A stretch of DNA of 64,000 bases, from the NCBI RefSeq assembly GCF_900107405.1, contig NZ_FNPV01000002.1:248001-312000 (forward strand). The letters are read 5' to 3'. Within the stretch, counting starts at the first letter, position 1. Every line of letters starts with the position of its first letter. The position numbers and the translations under genes were made by a program. Source of the DNA: Tindallia californiensis (GTDB lineage: Bacteria > Bacillota > Clostridia > Peptostreptococcales > Tindalliaceae). This document shows positions 1 through 9,122 of this stretch, piece by piece. A model generated the notes under the pieces. The model worked only from the letters and a program-made list of their open reading frames with translations, searched no databases and had not been told where the DNA came from.

Positions 1-2286
1 GTTATTAGAGCTAATCAGCTTAGCAACGCCTAAATCACCACTTCCACCACGCTTCAATTTGTCGATATATTGCAAAAATCCATAGATGCTACCGTCCTGA
101 TTTTCTTCAAATTCTTCTGCACGCTTCTCAAGAATGCGAAGATTTGCTTGACGTTGCTGTCCTCCCGGCATAGCTGCCACAAAAGCGTAATACCCGGACT
201 CATTCATGATTTGCCAAATAAACGCCGAAAGAGATATGTCCCTGCAGGAGCGCCAATGGTTAATTTTAGATAGAAAACTCTTCACTTTTTGAACCAACGG
301 ATTATCATGATTCAGCTCATTCATACGCATAAAGCAAAGGTAAAACGGACTTCCTTGATCCATCAGTCTGATCTTTGATAATTCTTCTGAAGTAAAGCCG
401 CCTACTGGTGACCTCAAAACACTAATCAACGCAATATCCTGCCTTATATTGTCGATAAGCTTCAAAAGATTGATGAATACCTGTACTTCTACCGTCTCAA
501 AAAAACCTTCTGCTGAATCACCGAATACAGGAATTCCTTCTTCCATCAATATGTCTTCGTATATTTGCAAATAGCGCCGTGTAGAACGCATTAAAATCAC
601 AATATCTCTATATTGAACCTTTCTTTGTTTTTTTATTTGTGCATCATATATCGTGGTTTTCAGAAGATCTTGAATTTTTCCAGCCGTCATTTTTGCTTCC
701 AGTTCTTGATCTGTCCAATCCTTTAACAGGCTGTCCTCTTCCCTTTTCATCTTTTTTTTGTCTAGAATATGCAGTTCTACTGGTTGCGCCTCTTTCGTTA
801 CAGGTATGACATCACCACTCAGAAGTTTAACCTCTTCCGTATATTCCATTTCTCCCAAAAAAGGAGTCATCAATCTCTCAAAAAGATAATTAACACCATC
901 AATGATCTCTTTTCCACTTCGAAAATTTCGGTTCAGATCAATTCTCTTATTGATCGCTCCCCGTTTATTTACAAAAGATCTTTGTTTTTCCATAAATAGC
1001 CCGGGCTCTGCTAATCGAAAACGATAAATACTCTGTTTCACATCCCCCACCATAAAAAGGTTGTCTTTTCTTTTTATTCGATCTGTGATGGCTTCCTGAA
1101 CCCGGTTACTGTCCTGATATTCATCAATAAAAATATATTGAAATTGATTTTTATAATAATCGGCCGCTTCTTGGTTTTTAAGAATTTTCAACGTCATATG
1201 TTCCAAATCGTTAAAATCAACAATATTCTTTTTGCTTTTTAACACCCTAAAAGAATGATGAAATGCTTCTACTAAATCCCGCAGTACCCTCATAGGCTCT
1301 TTCATCATTTTTATATCAGCTGCCCATTCTTCTGGCTCTCTAAAAAACCACTGTTCCTGAAGGGCCTTAAAATCTTTTTTCACCAAATCTCTCATCTTTT
1401 GTACCGCTACTTTTTTATCCTCATCAACTTCTTTTGCCGCCGGCAATCTTTTAAAACCGAAGCTTTTCACCAACTCAAATGCATTCTCATTTCTAGCTTT
1501 ACATAACGCTTTCACCTCTTCTAATTTTTGCACTTCTTCATGAAGTAATTCGGCATAAACTTCCGGACCACCCGGTTCTTCAGAAACATAAAGAGCCATT
1601 TCTATCTGGTTGATCATCCCATCAAGGCGTAGCATCAAAATGTCAAAAAGACTTTCTATCCATTTTTTTTTCATCATGGTTTCTTTATCGATATCAAACG
1701 ATTCTACTTGATTATGCAACCATTCTAGTGGCTCTGGCTGGCTTTGAATAAAGGAATGAAGTTTCAATAAACCGGCTTCCAGCCATAAATCGTTTTTCAT
1801 ATCACAAAAACTTTCTATTAATCGATAGTATGTCGGATTAGCTTCCTGATAAAAACTCTCTAAGGTTTTATTCATAGCTTCCTGTTTCAATAAGGTCACT
1901 TCGGTTTCTTTGCCTACTCGAAAAGAAGGGTCCAAGCCTCCCAAATGAAAATGACTCCGAAGTACCTTTAGACAGAAGGAATGCATTGTCATGATATAAG
2001 CTCTGTTTAATAGCGCTAATTGCCTGCGGATTTCTTCTCTTTTTTCCGGATATTCCCCTGAAGCTTCTAACATTTTCCGAGCGATTCTTTCTTTCATTTC
2101 TGAAGCAGCCGCATTTGTAAAGGTAACAATCAGCATTCGATCAATATCCACACCATCATGAATCACAAGATCTAAAATACGCTGTACCAGTACTGCCGTT
2201 TTCCCTGAGCCTGCTGCTGCCGATACTAATAAGTTGCAATTTCTCTCTTTGATTGCCTGATCCTGTTCTTTCGTCCATTTAGGCAT
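1..2286 (-). CDS. addA: ATP-dependent helicase/nuclease subunit A, partial (runs off the left edge)
   Basis: N-terminal ~762 residues of the AddA subunit of the AddAB double-strand-break resection enzyme, which acts in RecA-dependent repair in place of RecBCD. Translation opens MPKWTKEQDQAI (Q motif) followed by the Walker A box AAAGSGKT at residues 23-30, the TFTNAAASEM helicase motif, and the UvrD-type DEAD-like box IDEYQD near residue 385, then VGDVKQSIYRFR (motif III). This is superfamily 1A helicase. The C-terminal RecB-type nuclease domain lies outside the window, since family members are about 1200 residues. The start overlaps the last 8 bases of addB, the usual addB-addA coupling. No internal stop is seen. 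Confidence 0.96.
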   Translation of the reverse strand, partial: MPKWTKEQDQAIKERNCNLLVSAAAGSGKTAVLVQRILDLVIHDGVDIDRMLIVTFTNAAASEMKERIARKMLEASGEYPEKREEIRRQLALLNRAYIMTMHSFCLKVLRSHFHLGGLDPSFRVGKETEVTLLKQEAMNKTLESFYQEANPTYYRLIESFCDMKNDLWLEAGLLKLHSFIQSQPEPLEWLHNQVESFDIDKETMMKKKWIESLFDILMLRLDGMINQIEMALYVSEEPGGPEVYAELLHEEVQKLEEVKALCKARNENAFELVKSFGFKRLPAAKEVDEDKKVAVQKMRDLVKKDFKALQEQWFFREPEEWAADIKMMKEPMRVLRDLVEAFHHSFRVLKSKKNIVDFNDLEHMTLKILKNQEAADYYKNQFQYIFIDEYQDSNRVQEAITDRIKRKDNLFMVGDVKQSIYRFRLAEPGLFMEKQRSFVNKRGAINKRIDLNRNFRSGKEIIDGVNYLFERLMTPFLGEMEYTEEVKLLSGDVIPVTKEAQPVELHILDKKKMKREEDSLLKDWTDQELEAKMTAGKIQDLLKTTIYDAQIKKQRKVQYRDIVILMRSTRRYLQIYEDILMEEGIPVFGDSAEGFFETVEVQVFINLLKLIDNIRQDIALISVLRSPVGGFTSEELSKIRLMDQGSPFYLCFMRMNELNHDNPLVQKVKSFLSKINHWRSCRDISLSAFIWQIMNESGYYAFVAAMPGGQQRQANLRILEKRAEEFEENQDGSIYGFLQYIDKLKRGGSGDLGVAKLISSNN

Positions 2287-5200
2287 CAGAATTCACCTTC
2301 TTTCCCAGCCTTTTACGAATCTTTTCCAATGCTTCATTTTTATTGATCGGCTCCATGTAGTTCACCTGTTGATCCGGCATGTTTTGATCAAATTGACAAA
2401 CAGAATGAAACTCACAGTATTGACAAACCCTAACTCCACTATATTCAACCGGATGTATTGAAATATCTCCTGACAATATATTTTTTGCCATGCGCACCAC
2501 TAATTGCTGTGTATGCTGGAGCAATAGATCGAATTCTTCTAATTCCAGGACCATCGAATTAGCACTAAAGCTACCATCTTTTTTCAGAGAAACCGGTAAT
2601 ACCTCCGATTTATCAATCATCTCTTGATCCATCGCACCAACAATTTCCTGGTTCTGTAAAGCAAAACCATTCAGCTTTAATTGTTTAACCCTCTCCTTTT
2701 GTATTTCTTCTATTTTCGTCGTATTTAATTCAATCATCGGATCATCCATTTGGTAGTAAAAAAGACCTGCTGGATAATGATTTCCCATCATTTGCTTTCT
2801 TTGCGCATCAAGAACCGCCTGCAAATAAACCGGTAACTGCATTTGAAGGCCATGAAACACTTCTGGAATTTTCATTTCCTTGTTACCAGTTTTATAATCG
2901 ACAATTCGATAATAATAGTCTCCATTTTTTTCGAACATATCAATCCTATCAATTCTGCCTTCTAAAGATACTAAGGTGTTCTCTTTGTCATAATAAATCA
3001 AAGCAGGCCATGTACCTTCTTTCCCAAAGGAAAGTTCATGATATAGTGGTTCAAAAAGACCCTTTTGAATATGAGCAACGATGGTTTTGACAGCTGTTTT
3101 CCCTAATTGCTTCACCCTTTTTCCTGCATACTGATATCGATATGAACTTTGGAATATCCCATCTCTAAAGGTATCTAAAAGATCTTCCATCAAGGGATCC
3201 ATTAAACGATCGCATTCTTCCAAATCGATAGAGCACCAATCTTGATGATTGTCTTTAATCGCTTTGGCAAACCCATCCATGGCCTGATGTAAAAAATTGC
3301 CAAGCTCTACAGGTTTAATTTCAAACTCTTTACGCTCTTCTGGCTTCAATCCATATTGAACAAAATGCGAGAAGGGGCATTTTCGGTATTTTTCCAATCT
3401 GGCAACACTGGAATATAATGGATTTCCAAACAGTTTTTCACTAACTTTTGAATCCAATGGTTGGCATTGATTTTCAAAATCCAACCCTTCCAACATCCGC
3501 TTCACTTCTTTTGTCCAGTTTTCATTCCCGTAGAACCATCGATAAGCATCCAACCATAGCGGATCTACCACCTCGCCATCCAATAACCTTCTAACTTCTG
3601 CCGTCAAACTGGAAAAGGTGTTTTCCGGTCGCGTTATTTCTTTTTTAATATTTTCCGATGTAGCAAAAAGATCATCTCTTACGCTTAAAAGCGGAAACAA
3701 GCCTTTGAGCCTGTCAATAATAACCGACGGTCTTCTGGCCGCTCCTTCTTCTGTCGCTAAAGAATAGCTGATAAAAAGAAAATCAGAAGGCTTAGTCATC
3801 GCCAAATAAATATAAAACATTTCCTGCAATTCCCGCTCTTCTTGCGAGGCTCCGATTTTGCAGCCAGAGCCTTCAAGTTTTTGTTTTTCGACTGGTAATA
3901 GCAATGCTTCTTCGTTTATTCCCGCTGGTAAAATACCATCATTAGCACTGAGAAAAAAAACACATTTCACATCTGACAGTCGCGACCGCTCGATGGTCCC
4001 TACAAATACTTGGTCTAGTGTTGATGGGATGGTGCCAACTTCCATGCTTTCTATTCCAGATTCAAAAATATCTATGTATTCATCTAGAGAAACTTCCAGA
4101 GTCCCCATCATTTCTACCATTTGATCCATTAACTCCATCAGTTCATTCCATAACTGAGCATATACCTGTTTTTGATCAAATGCATCCCTTGCTTCTGCCT
4201 GGTTCATTTGCCTTTCAAGGATATCAGGAATATTCAGAGCTTCCATCCATTCAAAGACAATTTTTGATTTCATTTCTACCGTTAGGGATTGCTTCATTTT
4301 CTCCTCTACTATTCCTAATGGTTCCATAATTTTTTTCCGCCATATTTCTGCATCTTCCTGATATGGTTTCACATAGGCGTTTGCTATTTCTTTTTTCCAT
4401 TTGTTGCCTTTCATCCCCAGTTGCATACAAATATTTTCAAATTCTTCCATTTCGTCTATTTCCAATCCTGCATAACCTGTTTTTATATACGTCATCATAT
4501 GTTGAAATGAAAATCCGCTCTCTATTGCTCTTAAGCCTTCGATTAAGAACACCATTAACGGATGGTTTTTTAAGACTATTTTATCATCCATAAACACCGG
4601 AATCTTATGCTGTTTCATCACTCTTCGAATGCTACTTTTTCTTTGTTCCATATCCGGACACAGTATTGCAATCTGACGATACCGGTATCCTTTTTCCTGA
4701 ACTAAATCCTGTATTTTCAAAGCTGTCCATACCAATTCTTTTTCATCATTGCTGGCAGAAAACAATTCAATAGAAGAAGGCTCCGAATTAAAAGCATCTA
4801 TTGGCAATTTGTAAAAACATTCTTTCAGGTGTTTTATTTCTTTTGCTTTTTTATCATAAGATTCACCATACGAAACCTCTTCTTTTATCACCTCGATACC
4901 TTGGGATGAAAAATAGTTTTTCATATGATTGATCTGTTTATGCAAGACCGAATATTGATTCGTCAGCTCATCACCACCATAAGTAAGAATGTTGAGGCTA
5001 TAAGCTTCCTTTCCAATAGCTAAGAGCGCACTCTTCATATTAGGCGTAAAACTATAGAAACCCTCTACCCAATAGTCAGCCATTTTCATCTGATTGGCAT
5101 CTTGAAACTGTTTTCGAAAAAGCTCTATCCGATCTTCTTTATGAAGGTAGTAATCCTCTAATGTTTCTTGAACATGCTCATATATAATAGCAATATCGTG

Positions 5201-5665
5201 AAGTTTTCCAGAGATATATTCCTTATCTTTATATAGCTGAGATTGTTGCTTTAACATTTCCGAAGTCACTTCATACTGTTTGCACTCATTAATTTCTTTG
5301 ACAAGAGATTCAACAAATCCTTTACGACCAATCATATGAGGGTACACTTTTAGATTTTCTTTCTGTTCTCTTAGGGCTTTTCTTACCAACATATGCAAGC
5401 CTCGGTCATCAATAAACACTCTATTTCGGCCACCCGTCTCTAAAAAAACCCGATAGGCCAGCCGAGAAAAACTAAGGACTTCAACCCTCAACATTCCCTT
5501 TTCCTGGGAATGTTTTAGATATTGTTTTTCCATTTCCAAGGTGTATTGCTCCGGAACTAGAATGATTTGTTTTCTCCAAGGATCTTTCTTCATTTTTTTT
5601 TGAATTGCATGCACCATAATGCGTACTTTTTCTTCTATATCTGTTCCATACCATATTCTAAACAA
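2279..5665 (-). CDS. addB: ATP-dependent helicase/nuclease subunit B
   Basis: Partner subunit of AddA, 1128 residues, normal family length. It opens at a TTG codon behind a GGTG-containing ribosome site. The C-terminal nuclease is intact: VDYKTGNK near residue 922 carries the RecB-family catalytic Asp and Lys, and the four iron-sulfur cysteines are present (one in KCPFSHF near 763, three in CQYCEFHSVC near 1080-1090). Odd point: family members usually start with a Walker A loop of the form GRAGSGKS right after the first beta strand; here that position reads YGTDIEEK, so the P-loop looks lost. VPEQYTLEME and LSFSRLAYRV, which follow the P-loop in relatives, are conserved, so this is not a frameshift. 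Confidence 0.95.
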   Translation of the reverse strand: MFRIWYGTDIEEKVRIMVHAIQKKMKKDPWRKQIILVPEQYTLEMEKQYLKHSQEKGMLRVEVLSFSRLAYRVFLETGGRNRVFIDDRGLHMLVRKALREQKENLKVYPHMIGRKGFVESLVKEINECKQYEVTSEMLKQQSQLYKDKEYISGKLHDIAIIYEHVQETLEDYYLHKEDRIELFRKQFQDANQMKMADYWVEGFYSFTPNMKSALLAIGKEAYSLNILTYGGDELTNQYSVLHKQINHMKNYFSSQGIEVIKEEVSYGESYDKKAKEIKHLKECFYKLPIDAFNSEPSSIELFSASNDEKELVWTALKIQDLVQEKGYRYRQIAILCPDMEQRKSSIRRVMKQHKIPVFMDDKIVLKNHPLMVFLIEGLRAIESGFSFQHMMTYIKTGYAGLEIDEMEEFENICMQLGMKGNKWKKEIANAYVKPYQEDAEIWRKKIMEPLGIVEEKMKQSLTVEMKSKIVFEWMEALNIPDILERQMNQAEARDAFDQKQVYAQLWNELMELMDQMVEMMGTLEVSLDEYIDIFESGIESMEVGTIPSTLDQVFVGTIERSRLSDVKCVFFLSANDGILPAGINEEALLLPVEKQKLEGSGCKIGASQEERELQEMFYIYLAMTKPSDFLFISYSLATEEGAARRPSVIIDRLKGLFPLLSVRDDLFATSENIKKEITRPENTFSSLTAEVRRLLDGEVVDPLWLDAYRWFYGNENWTKEVKRMLEGLDFENQCQPLDSKVSEKLFGNPLYSSVARLEKYRKCPFSHFVQYGLKPEERKEFEIKPVELGNFLHQAMDGFAKAIKDNHQDWCSIDLEECDRLMDPLMEDLLDTFRDGIFQSSYRYQYAGKRVKQLGKTAVKTIVAHIQKGLFEPLYHELSFGKEGTWPALIYYDKENTLVSLEGRIDRIDMFEKNGDYYYRIVDYKTGNKEMKIPEVFHGLQMQLPVYLQAVLDAQRKQMMGNHYPAGLFYYQMDDPMIELNTTKIEEIQKERVKQLKLNGFALQNQEIVGAMDQEMIDKSEVLPVSLKKDGSFSANSMVLELEEFDLLLQHTQQLVVRMAKNILSGDISIHPVEYSGVRVCQYCEFHSVCQFDQNMPDQQVNYMEPINKNEALEKIRKRLGKKVNSDA

Positions 5666-5704
5666 TATTTCACCATCCTCTCTTCCGAAATATACAGATA
5701 AAAG

Positions 5705-5732
5705 GAAAACCTCCTTTTTACGAGAGGTTTTC
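5705..5732 (-). terminator. Hairpin at the end of the TAXI/DUF1850 unit
   Basis: GAAAACCTC / GAGGTTTTC arms with a T-rich 3' flank on the minus strand. It overlaps the last codons of the DUF1850 gene and separates that unit from addBA. Confidence 0.6.
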
Positions 5733-6245
5733 GGTTTGCCATTCTCGAATCCAGAATAGCCATATAGGAGCGCGTTTGATTTTCAATTCTACAAGCGTTC
5801 TTTCTTTAGAAAAAAAATGGAACGGAATTTCTTTTTCTTTAATGATTAGCTTAAAGTTGATTTCCGATGTTTCCGGTTCCGTGCGATATAGTAATGATTC
5901 AAAAATCATGTTTATCCCAGTAATCTTAAAAAAACCTTCTTCCACTTCATAAAGTCCTTCTGCTCGGGTAGGCAAGCCAGCCCCATAAGATTCATAAACT
6001 TGTCCTGTTAATAGCAACCTTTGATCCGGCATTGCCTTAAAAAACTCTATCACCGGAGTTTTTTCAACAGAGTGATGATACATTATCTGTATATTCTCAT
6101 CCAGCTTTATTGGATGTCTGTAGAGAATCCTTCCTTCCTGATAATCAGAAGCTTGCAAGTAAAAAACGGGCCACTGTAGCATTAGGATAAGTATCAGAAG
6201 ATGCAATAAAAGCTTGAGATGTCTTCTCACCTTGTGTTTCCCCAT
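5718..6245 (-). CDS. DUF1850 domain protein
   Basis: 175 residues with an N-terminal hydrophobic segment (about residues 9-30, rich in Leu/Ile) and a beta-rich extracytoplasmic remainder containing the DUF1850 features YHHSVEKTPVIEFF and GAGLP. Genes of this family almost always sit beside TAXI-type TRAP transporter subunits, and here it begins 2 bases after the TAXI gene stop, so the two are translationally coupled. The biochemical role of DUF1850 is not established; the context says it serves a TRAP transporter. A C-terminal hydrophobic patch (RAPIWLFWIRE) may associate with the membrane. The expected third partner, the fused TRAP permease, is not next to it. Confidence 0.8.
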   Translation of the reverse strand: MGKHKVRRHLKLLLHLLILILMLQWPVFYLQASDYQEGRILYRHPIKLDENIQIMYHHSVEKTPVIEFFKAMPDQRLLLTGQVYESYGAGLPTRAEGLYEVEEGFFKITGINMIFESLLYRTEPETSEINFKLIIKEKEIPFHFFSKERTLVELKIKRAPIWLFWIREWQTENLS

Positions 6246-6247
6246 GT

Positions 6248-7267
6248 TTACTTTACGTGTTTTTCATAAAAACGCGCAGCTCCGGGATGCAAATCTACAG
6301 GCATTCCAATTAGCGCTGTTTCAAGAATAATATCGTTGCCTCGCTCATGTATTTCTGCAATAAATTCCTGATGCTCAAAAATGGCTTGTGTCATATTGTA
6401 TACCAGCATTTCCGGAAGGTCCGAAGAAACTACAAGCATTGCCATTACCGCCGTCGTTGTAACATCCGTTTCCTGACCTTCGTAAGTGCCTGCCGGAATA
6501 TCCACTTCTACATAAAACGGATACCTGTCAGAAAGCATTCGAATAATTTCTGGTCGAATAGGTACAATGCTAACGTCCATATATTCTATCATTTCACTAA
6601 TAGCAGATGTAGGAATCCCGGCGGTAACAAAAGCAGCATCTATTTGTCCATTGCGCATTTTCATCACTGCTTGAGCGAAGGAGATAGAATGCACTTCCTC
6701 CAAATCCTCTTTCTCGATGCCATGTATTTGTAAAATATGAGTCGCATTAGCCTCTGTACCGGATCTTTCAGCACCTATTGCTATCCTTTTTCCTCGCAGG
6801 TCCTCCACCTCATCTATTTCTGATTCTACCAACGATACAATTTGGATAATTTCAGGATATAAAACAGCTAATCCCCGTACGTTATCTGCCAGGTCCATTT
6901 CATCTGAATACATTTCAGTGCCTGTATAAGCATAATAGGTAATATCATTTTGAGCAAAAGCCATTTTTGCTTCACCTGTGCGAATCAGATCAATGTTTGC
7001 TATTGCCGCTCCTGTCGATTCTGCCGTTGCTTTTAAGCCGGGAACATAGGTATTAAAGATGGTAGCCATGGCTCCACCTAAAGGAAAATATACGCCGCCA
7101 GTTCCTCCTGTAGCAATAGTGATCTCCATCTCTTCATAGTCTTGATGCATTTCTTGAACAGCCACATCATCCACTTCATCTTCCGCTTCCTCCAAGATAG
7201 AACATCCACTCATCAAAAGCACAACCATTACCAATATCAATGCCATTTTCCTTAAATGTTTTTTCAT
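6248..7267 (-). CDS. TAXI-family TRAP transporter solute-binding lipoprotein
   Basis: About 339 residues. The start chosen is the ATG directly behind GGAGGAAAAT, which places a lipoprotein signal right at the N-terminus (KKHLRK, hydrophobic stretch, lipobox LMSGC with Cys at about 22). The mature part shows the TAXI hallmarks ITIATGGTGGVYFPLGGAMA and GKRIAIGAERSGTE, the region that binds the ligand carboxylate. TAXI proteins deliver organic acids or amino acids such as glutamate to a sodium-driven TRAP permease. Downstream is DUF1850 but no permease gene, so either the permease is elsewhere or this is an orphan binding protein. Confidence 0.9.
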   Translation of the reverse strand: MKKHLRKMALILVMVVLLMSGCSILEEAEDEVDDVAVQEMHQDYEEMEITIATGGTGGVYFPLGGAMATIFNTYVPGLKATAESTGAAIANIDLIRTGEAKMAFAQNDITYYAYTGTEMYSDEMDLADNVRGLAVLYPEIIQIVSLVESEIDEVEDLRGKRIAIGAERSGTEANATHILQIHGIEKEDLEEVHSISFAQAVMKMRNGQIDAAFVTAGIPTSAISEMIEYMDVSIVPIRPEIIRMLSDRYPFYVEVDIPAGTYEGQETDVTTTAVMAMLVVSSDLPEMLVYNMTQAIFEHQEFIAEIHERGNDIILETALIGMPVDLHPGAARFYEKHVK

Positions 7268-7363
7268 ATTTTCCTCCGAAAAAATCACTCAAGATCCACC
7301 TCCCTAAACATCCTGACCAACAACGCTACCTAAGATTATATCATACTTAAGATCTTGCGATAT

Positions 7364-8017
7364 CTAAATATTCCTTTTCAACTGAAAAACAGACAGCTTC
7401 AATGCAACGTCTTCTGCAATATCGGAAATGGATGCAATTCTTTCCACAAAATAACGAAGATGTATTTTGTGACTAAGGCGATTGATTTCCTGACTGTTAA
7501 AAACTTGTCTCGCAATTTCTTCTTCCAGCTTGTCAGCTTCTCCTTCATAAAAATAAACTTTAGCCACATGTTCTTCTACCATACCGGTATTTTGAAAAAA
7601 ACTACGAACACCTTTCATTAACTCATCAGCCGCTTCACAAGAAGCTTTGTTTAAACTAATAAAAGACTCTCGGGCAAAATTAGGTATTACTGGCTTTTCA
7701 ATTGACAAACTCAAATGAACCGCCTTTGCTCTGTCCACAATTTCGTCCAATGCATCTGTAAGTTCTAAAATATCTCCACTTGCCTCCGGAATCAAATTAT
7801 ATGCATATAATTTATATTTAATTCTTTTTAGCTTATCGTCGGCTTCTTTCTCAGCAATCGTCATTTCTTTAACTCTTTTTTCAAAAGCTTCTTCTTTTCC
7901 TTCCACATATTCATTAATTCCTTCTTTAAAAATAAGGCTTCCCCGGGTAATCGCTTTGAGATAGGCATCAATCTCATCTTCTAATTCTCTGCTGTGATTT
8001 CTAAAGAACGATTTCAT
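7364..8017 (-). CDS. DUF47 family PhoU-like protein
   Basis: 217 residues from the ATG that follows AAAGGAGG; this start overlaps the upstream gene stop as ATGA. All-helical, charged protein beginning KSFFRNHSRELEDEID, with PhoU-like repeats of heptad-rich helices (EADDKLKRIKYKLYAYNL, ELTDALDEIVDRA, EADKLEEEIARQVF). DUF47/TIGR00153 proteins normally sit beside PiT phosphate permeases and are thought to control them. No PiT gene lies near, and the upstream partner is instead an HD exoribonuclease, so the target is unknown. Family assignment is good; function is inferred only from the family. Confidence 0.82.
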   Translation of the reverse strand: MKSFFRNHSRELEDEIDAYLKAITRGSLIFKEGINEYVEGKEEAFEKRVKEMTIAEKEADDKLKRIKYKLYAYNLIPEASGDILELTDALDEIVDRAKAVHLSLSIEKPVIPNFARESFISLNKASCEAADELMKGVRSFFQNTGMVEEHVAKVYFYEGEADKLEEEIARQVFNSQEINRLSHKIHLRYFVERIASISDIAEDVALKLSVFQLKRNI

Positions 8018-8982
8018 GAAATACCTCCTTTGTAATAGTCTGTTCCCATATTCCACAATCTATCTGTAAATGTTTCTCTGGATTCTTCCTGTTCCTGCAT
8101 AAAGGATAAAATACTTTCTACGTCGCCGGATAGTTTATCAGCTTGGTGAAGAATCTGTGCTTCGACAGACTTAGGCAGTACTGGCGACCCCCATTCCAGA
8201 GCTCCATGGTGGCCTAAGATGCCGTTCAGTATAACGAGAGCGTCTTCCCTATCAAACCCTTCCAATAACTCTATTTTATTCATCACATGATGTGAACCGA
8301 TAAAAATATGTCCTAGCATTTTCCCCTCATCACTGATCTTATTTGACGGCAAGGGCTCATACTCAATGATTTTTGCCCAATCATGCAAAAAAGCCATTGC
8401 AATCAGACGATCAACTTGTCTTTGACTCAGCCTTTTGGTCGTTGCCACCACAACACAATATTTTAACACCTCAAGGGTATGTTGCAAGATTCCATGCCTA
8501 AAATTGTGATGCACCGACTTTGCTGCCGGGTATATACAAAATTTTTCATAATAAGGTTCCTGAAAAACCATTTCATGAACCAATGTTTTTATCAGAGGGG
8601 TTTGAATACGGTCACGAAACTCTTCTAACCACTGTTGCATCTGATCAAAATTCCATTTACTGGAAGGAACTAGTTTTTTCATATCAATGCTGTCTTTATC
8701 AACTTTCCTTATACTTCTTGATGTAAGCTGTAGTTTCCCTTGATACTCTCCCACCAACGCTTTTACTTCAATAACCGGAATTTCGTCTTTTGCTCTCTGC
8801 AACCAATCTTCTTCAGCCACATCCCATAGTTTAACCAATTGTTTAGAACTTGCATCCTGCACTGTTAAATCAGCATATTTACCTCCAGTCTTTGTTGCTT
8901 TAATCTTAACATCTATTAATAATGCAATAAAGGTTACCTCCTGATTTAAATCATCTTTCGTAATTGACTTTAGTTCTCTCAT
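8014..8982 (-). CDS. YhaM-like 3'-5' exoribonuclease (OB fold plus HD domain)
   Basis: 322 residues using the ATG behind AAGGAGAG. The first ~120 residues form an OB-fold nucleic-acid-binding module (TGGKYADLTVQDASSKQLVKLWD). This is followed by an HD phosphohydrolase domain with HHNFRHGILQHT near 155, the metal pair in FLHDWAK near 198, GSHHV, and HHGALEWGS. This arrangement and length match YhaM/CBF1-type exonucleases that trim RNA and single-stranded DNA 3' ends with Mn2+. It is the first gene of a two-gene operon with the DUF47 gene and is divergent from rubrerythrin. A longer frame upstream lacks a ribosome site and is not supported. Confidence 0.85.
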   Translation of the reverse strand: MRELKSITKDDLNQEVTFIALLIDVKIKATKTGGKYADLTVQDASSKQLVKLWDVAEEDWLQRAKDEIPVIEVKALVGEYQGKLQLTSRSIRKVDKDSIDMKKLVPSSKWNFDQMQQWLEEFRDRIQTPLIKTLVHEMVFQEPYYEKFCIYPAAKSVHHNFRHGILQHTLEVLKYCVVVATTKRLSQRQVDRLIAMAFLHDWAKIIEYEPLPSNKISDEGKMLGHIFIGSHHVMNKIELLEGFDREDALVILNGILGHHGALEWGSPVLPKSVEAQILHQADKLSGDVESILSFMQEQEESRETFTDRLWNMGTDYYKGGIS

Positions 8983-9066
8983 CCTATCTCTCCTTATCAA
9001 AATGGCTAATTTATCTTTACGATGATTGTTTATTTGGTATTCCATTGGGTATTCTTTAAGTTGCGG

Positions 9067-9088
9067 GTACATTCTAATTAGATTGTAC
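9067..9088. promoter_or_regulatory. 22-bp near-perfect palindrome between divergent genes, candidate operator
   Basis: GTACATTCTAATTAGATTGT followed by AC; it is self-complementary at 20 of 22 positions, with core TCTAATTAGA and GTAC ends. It lies 35 bases before the rubrerythrin start, next to a TATATT -10-like element, and in the divergent spacer with the exoribonuclease gene. It resembles a PerR/Fur-type box only loosely. Confidence 0.45.
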
Positions 9089-9122
9089 ACTATATTTTCT
9101 ATTTATTGAAAGGGGTAATTAT

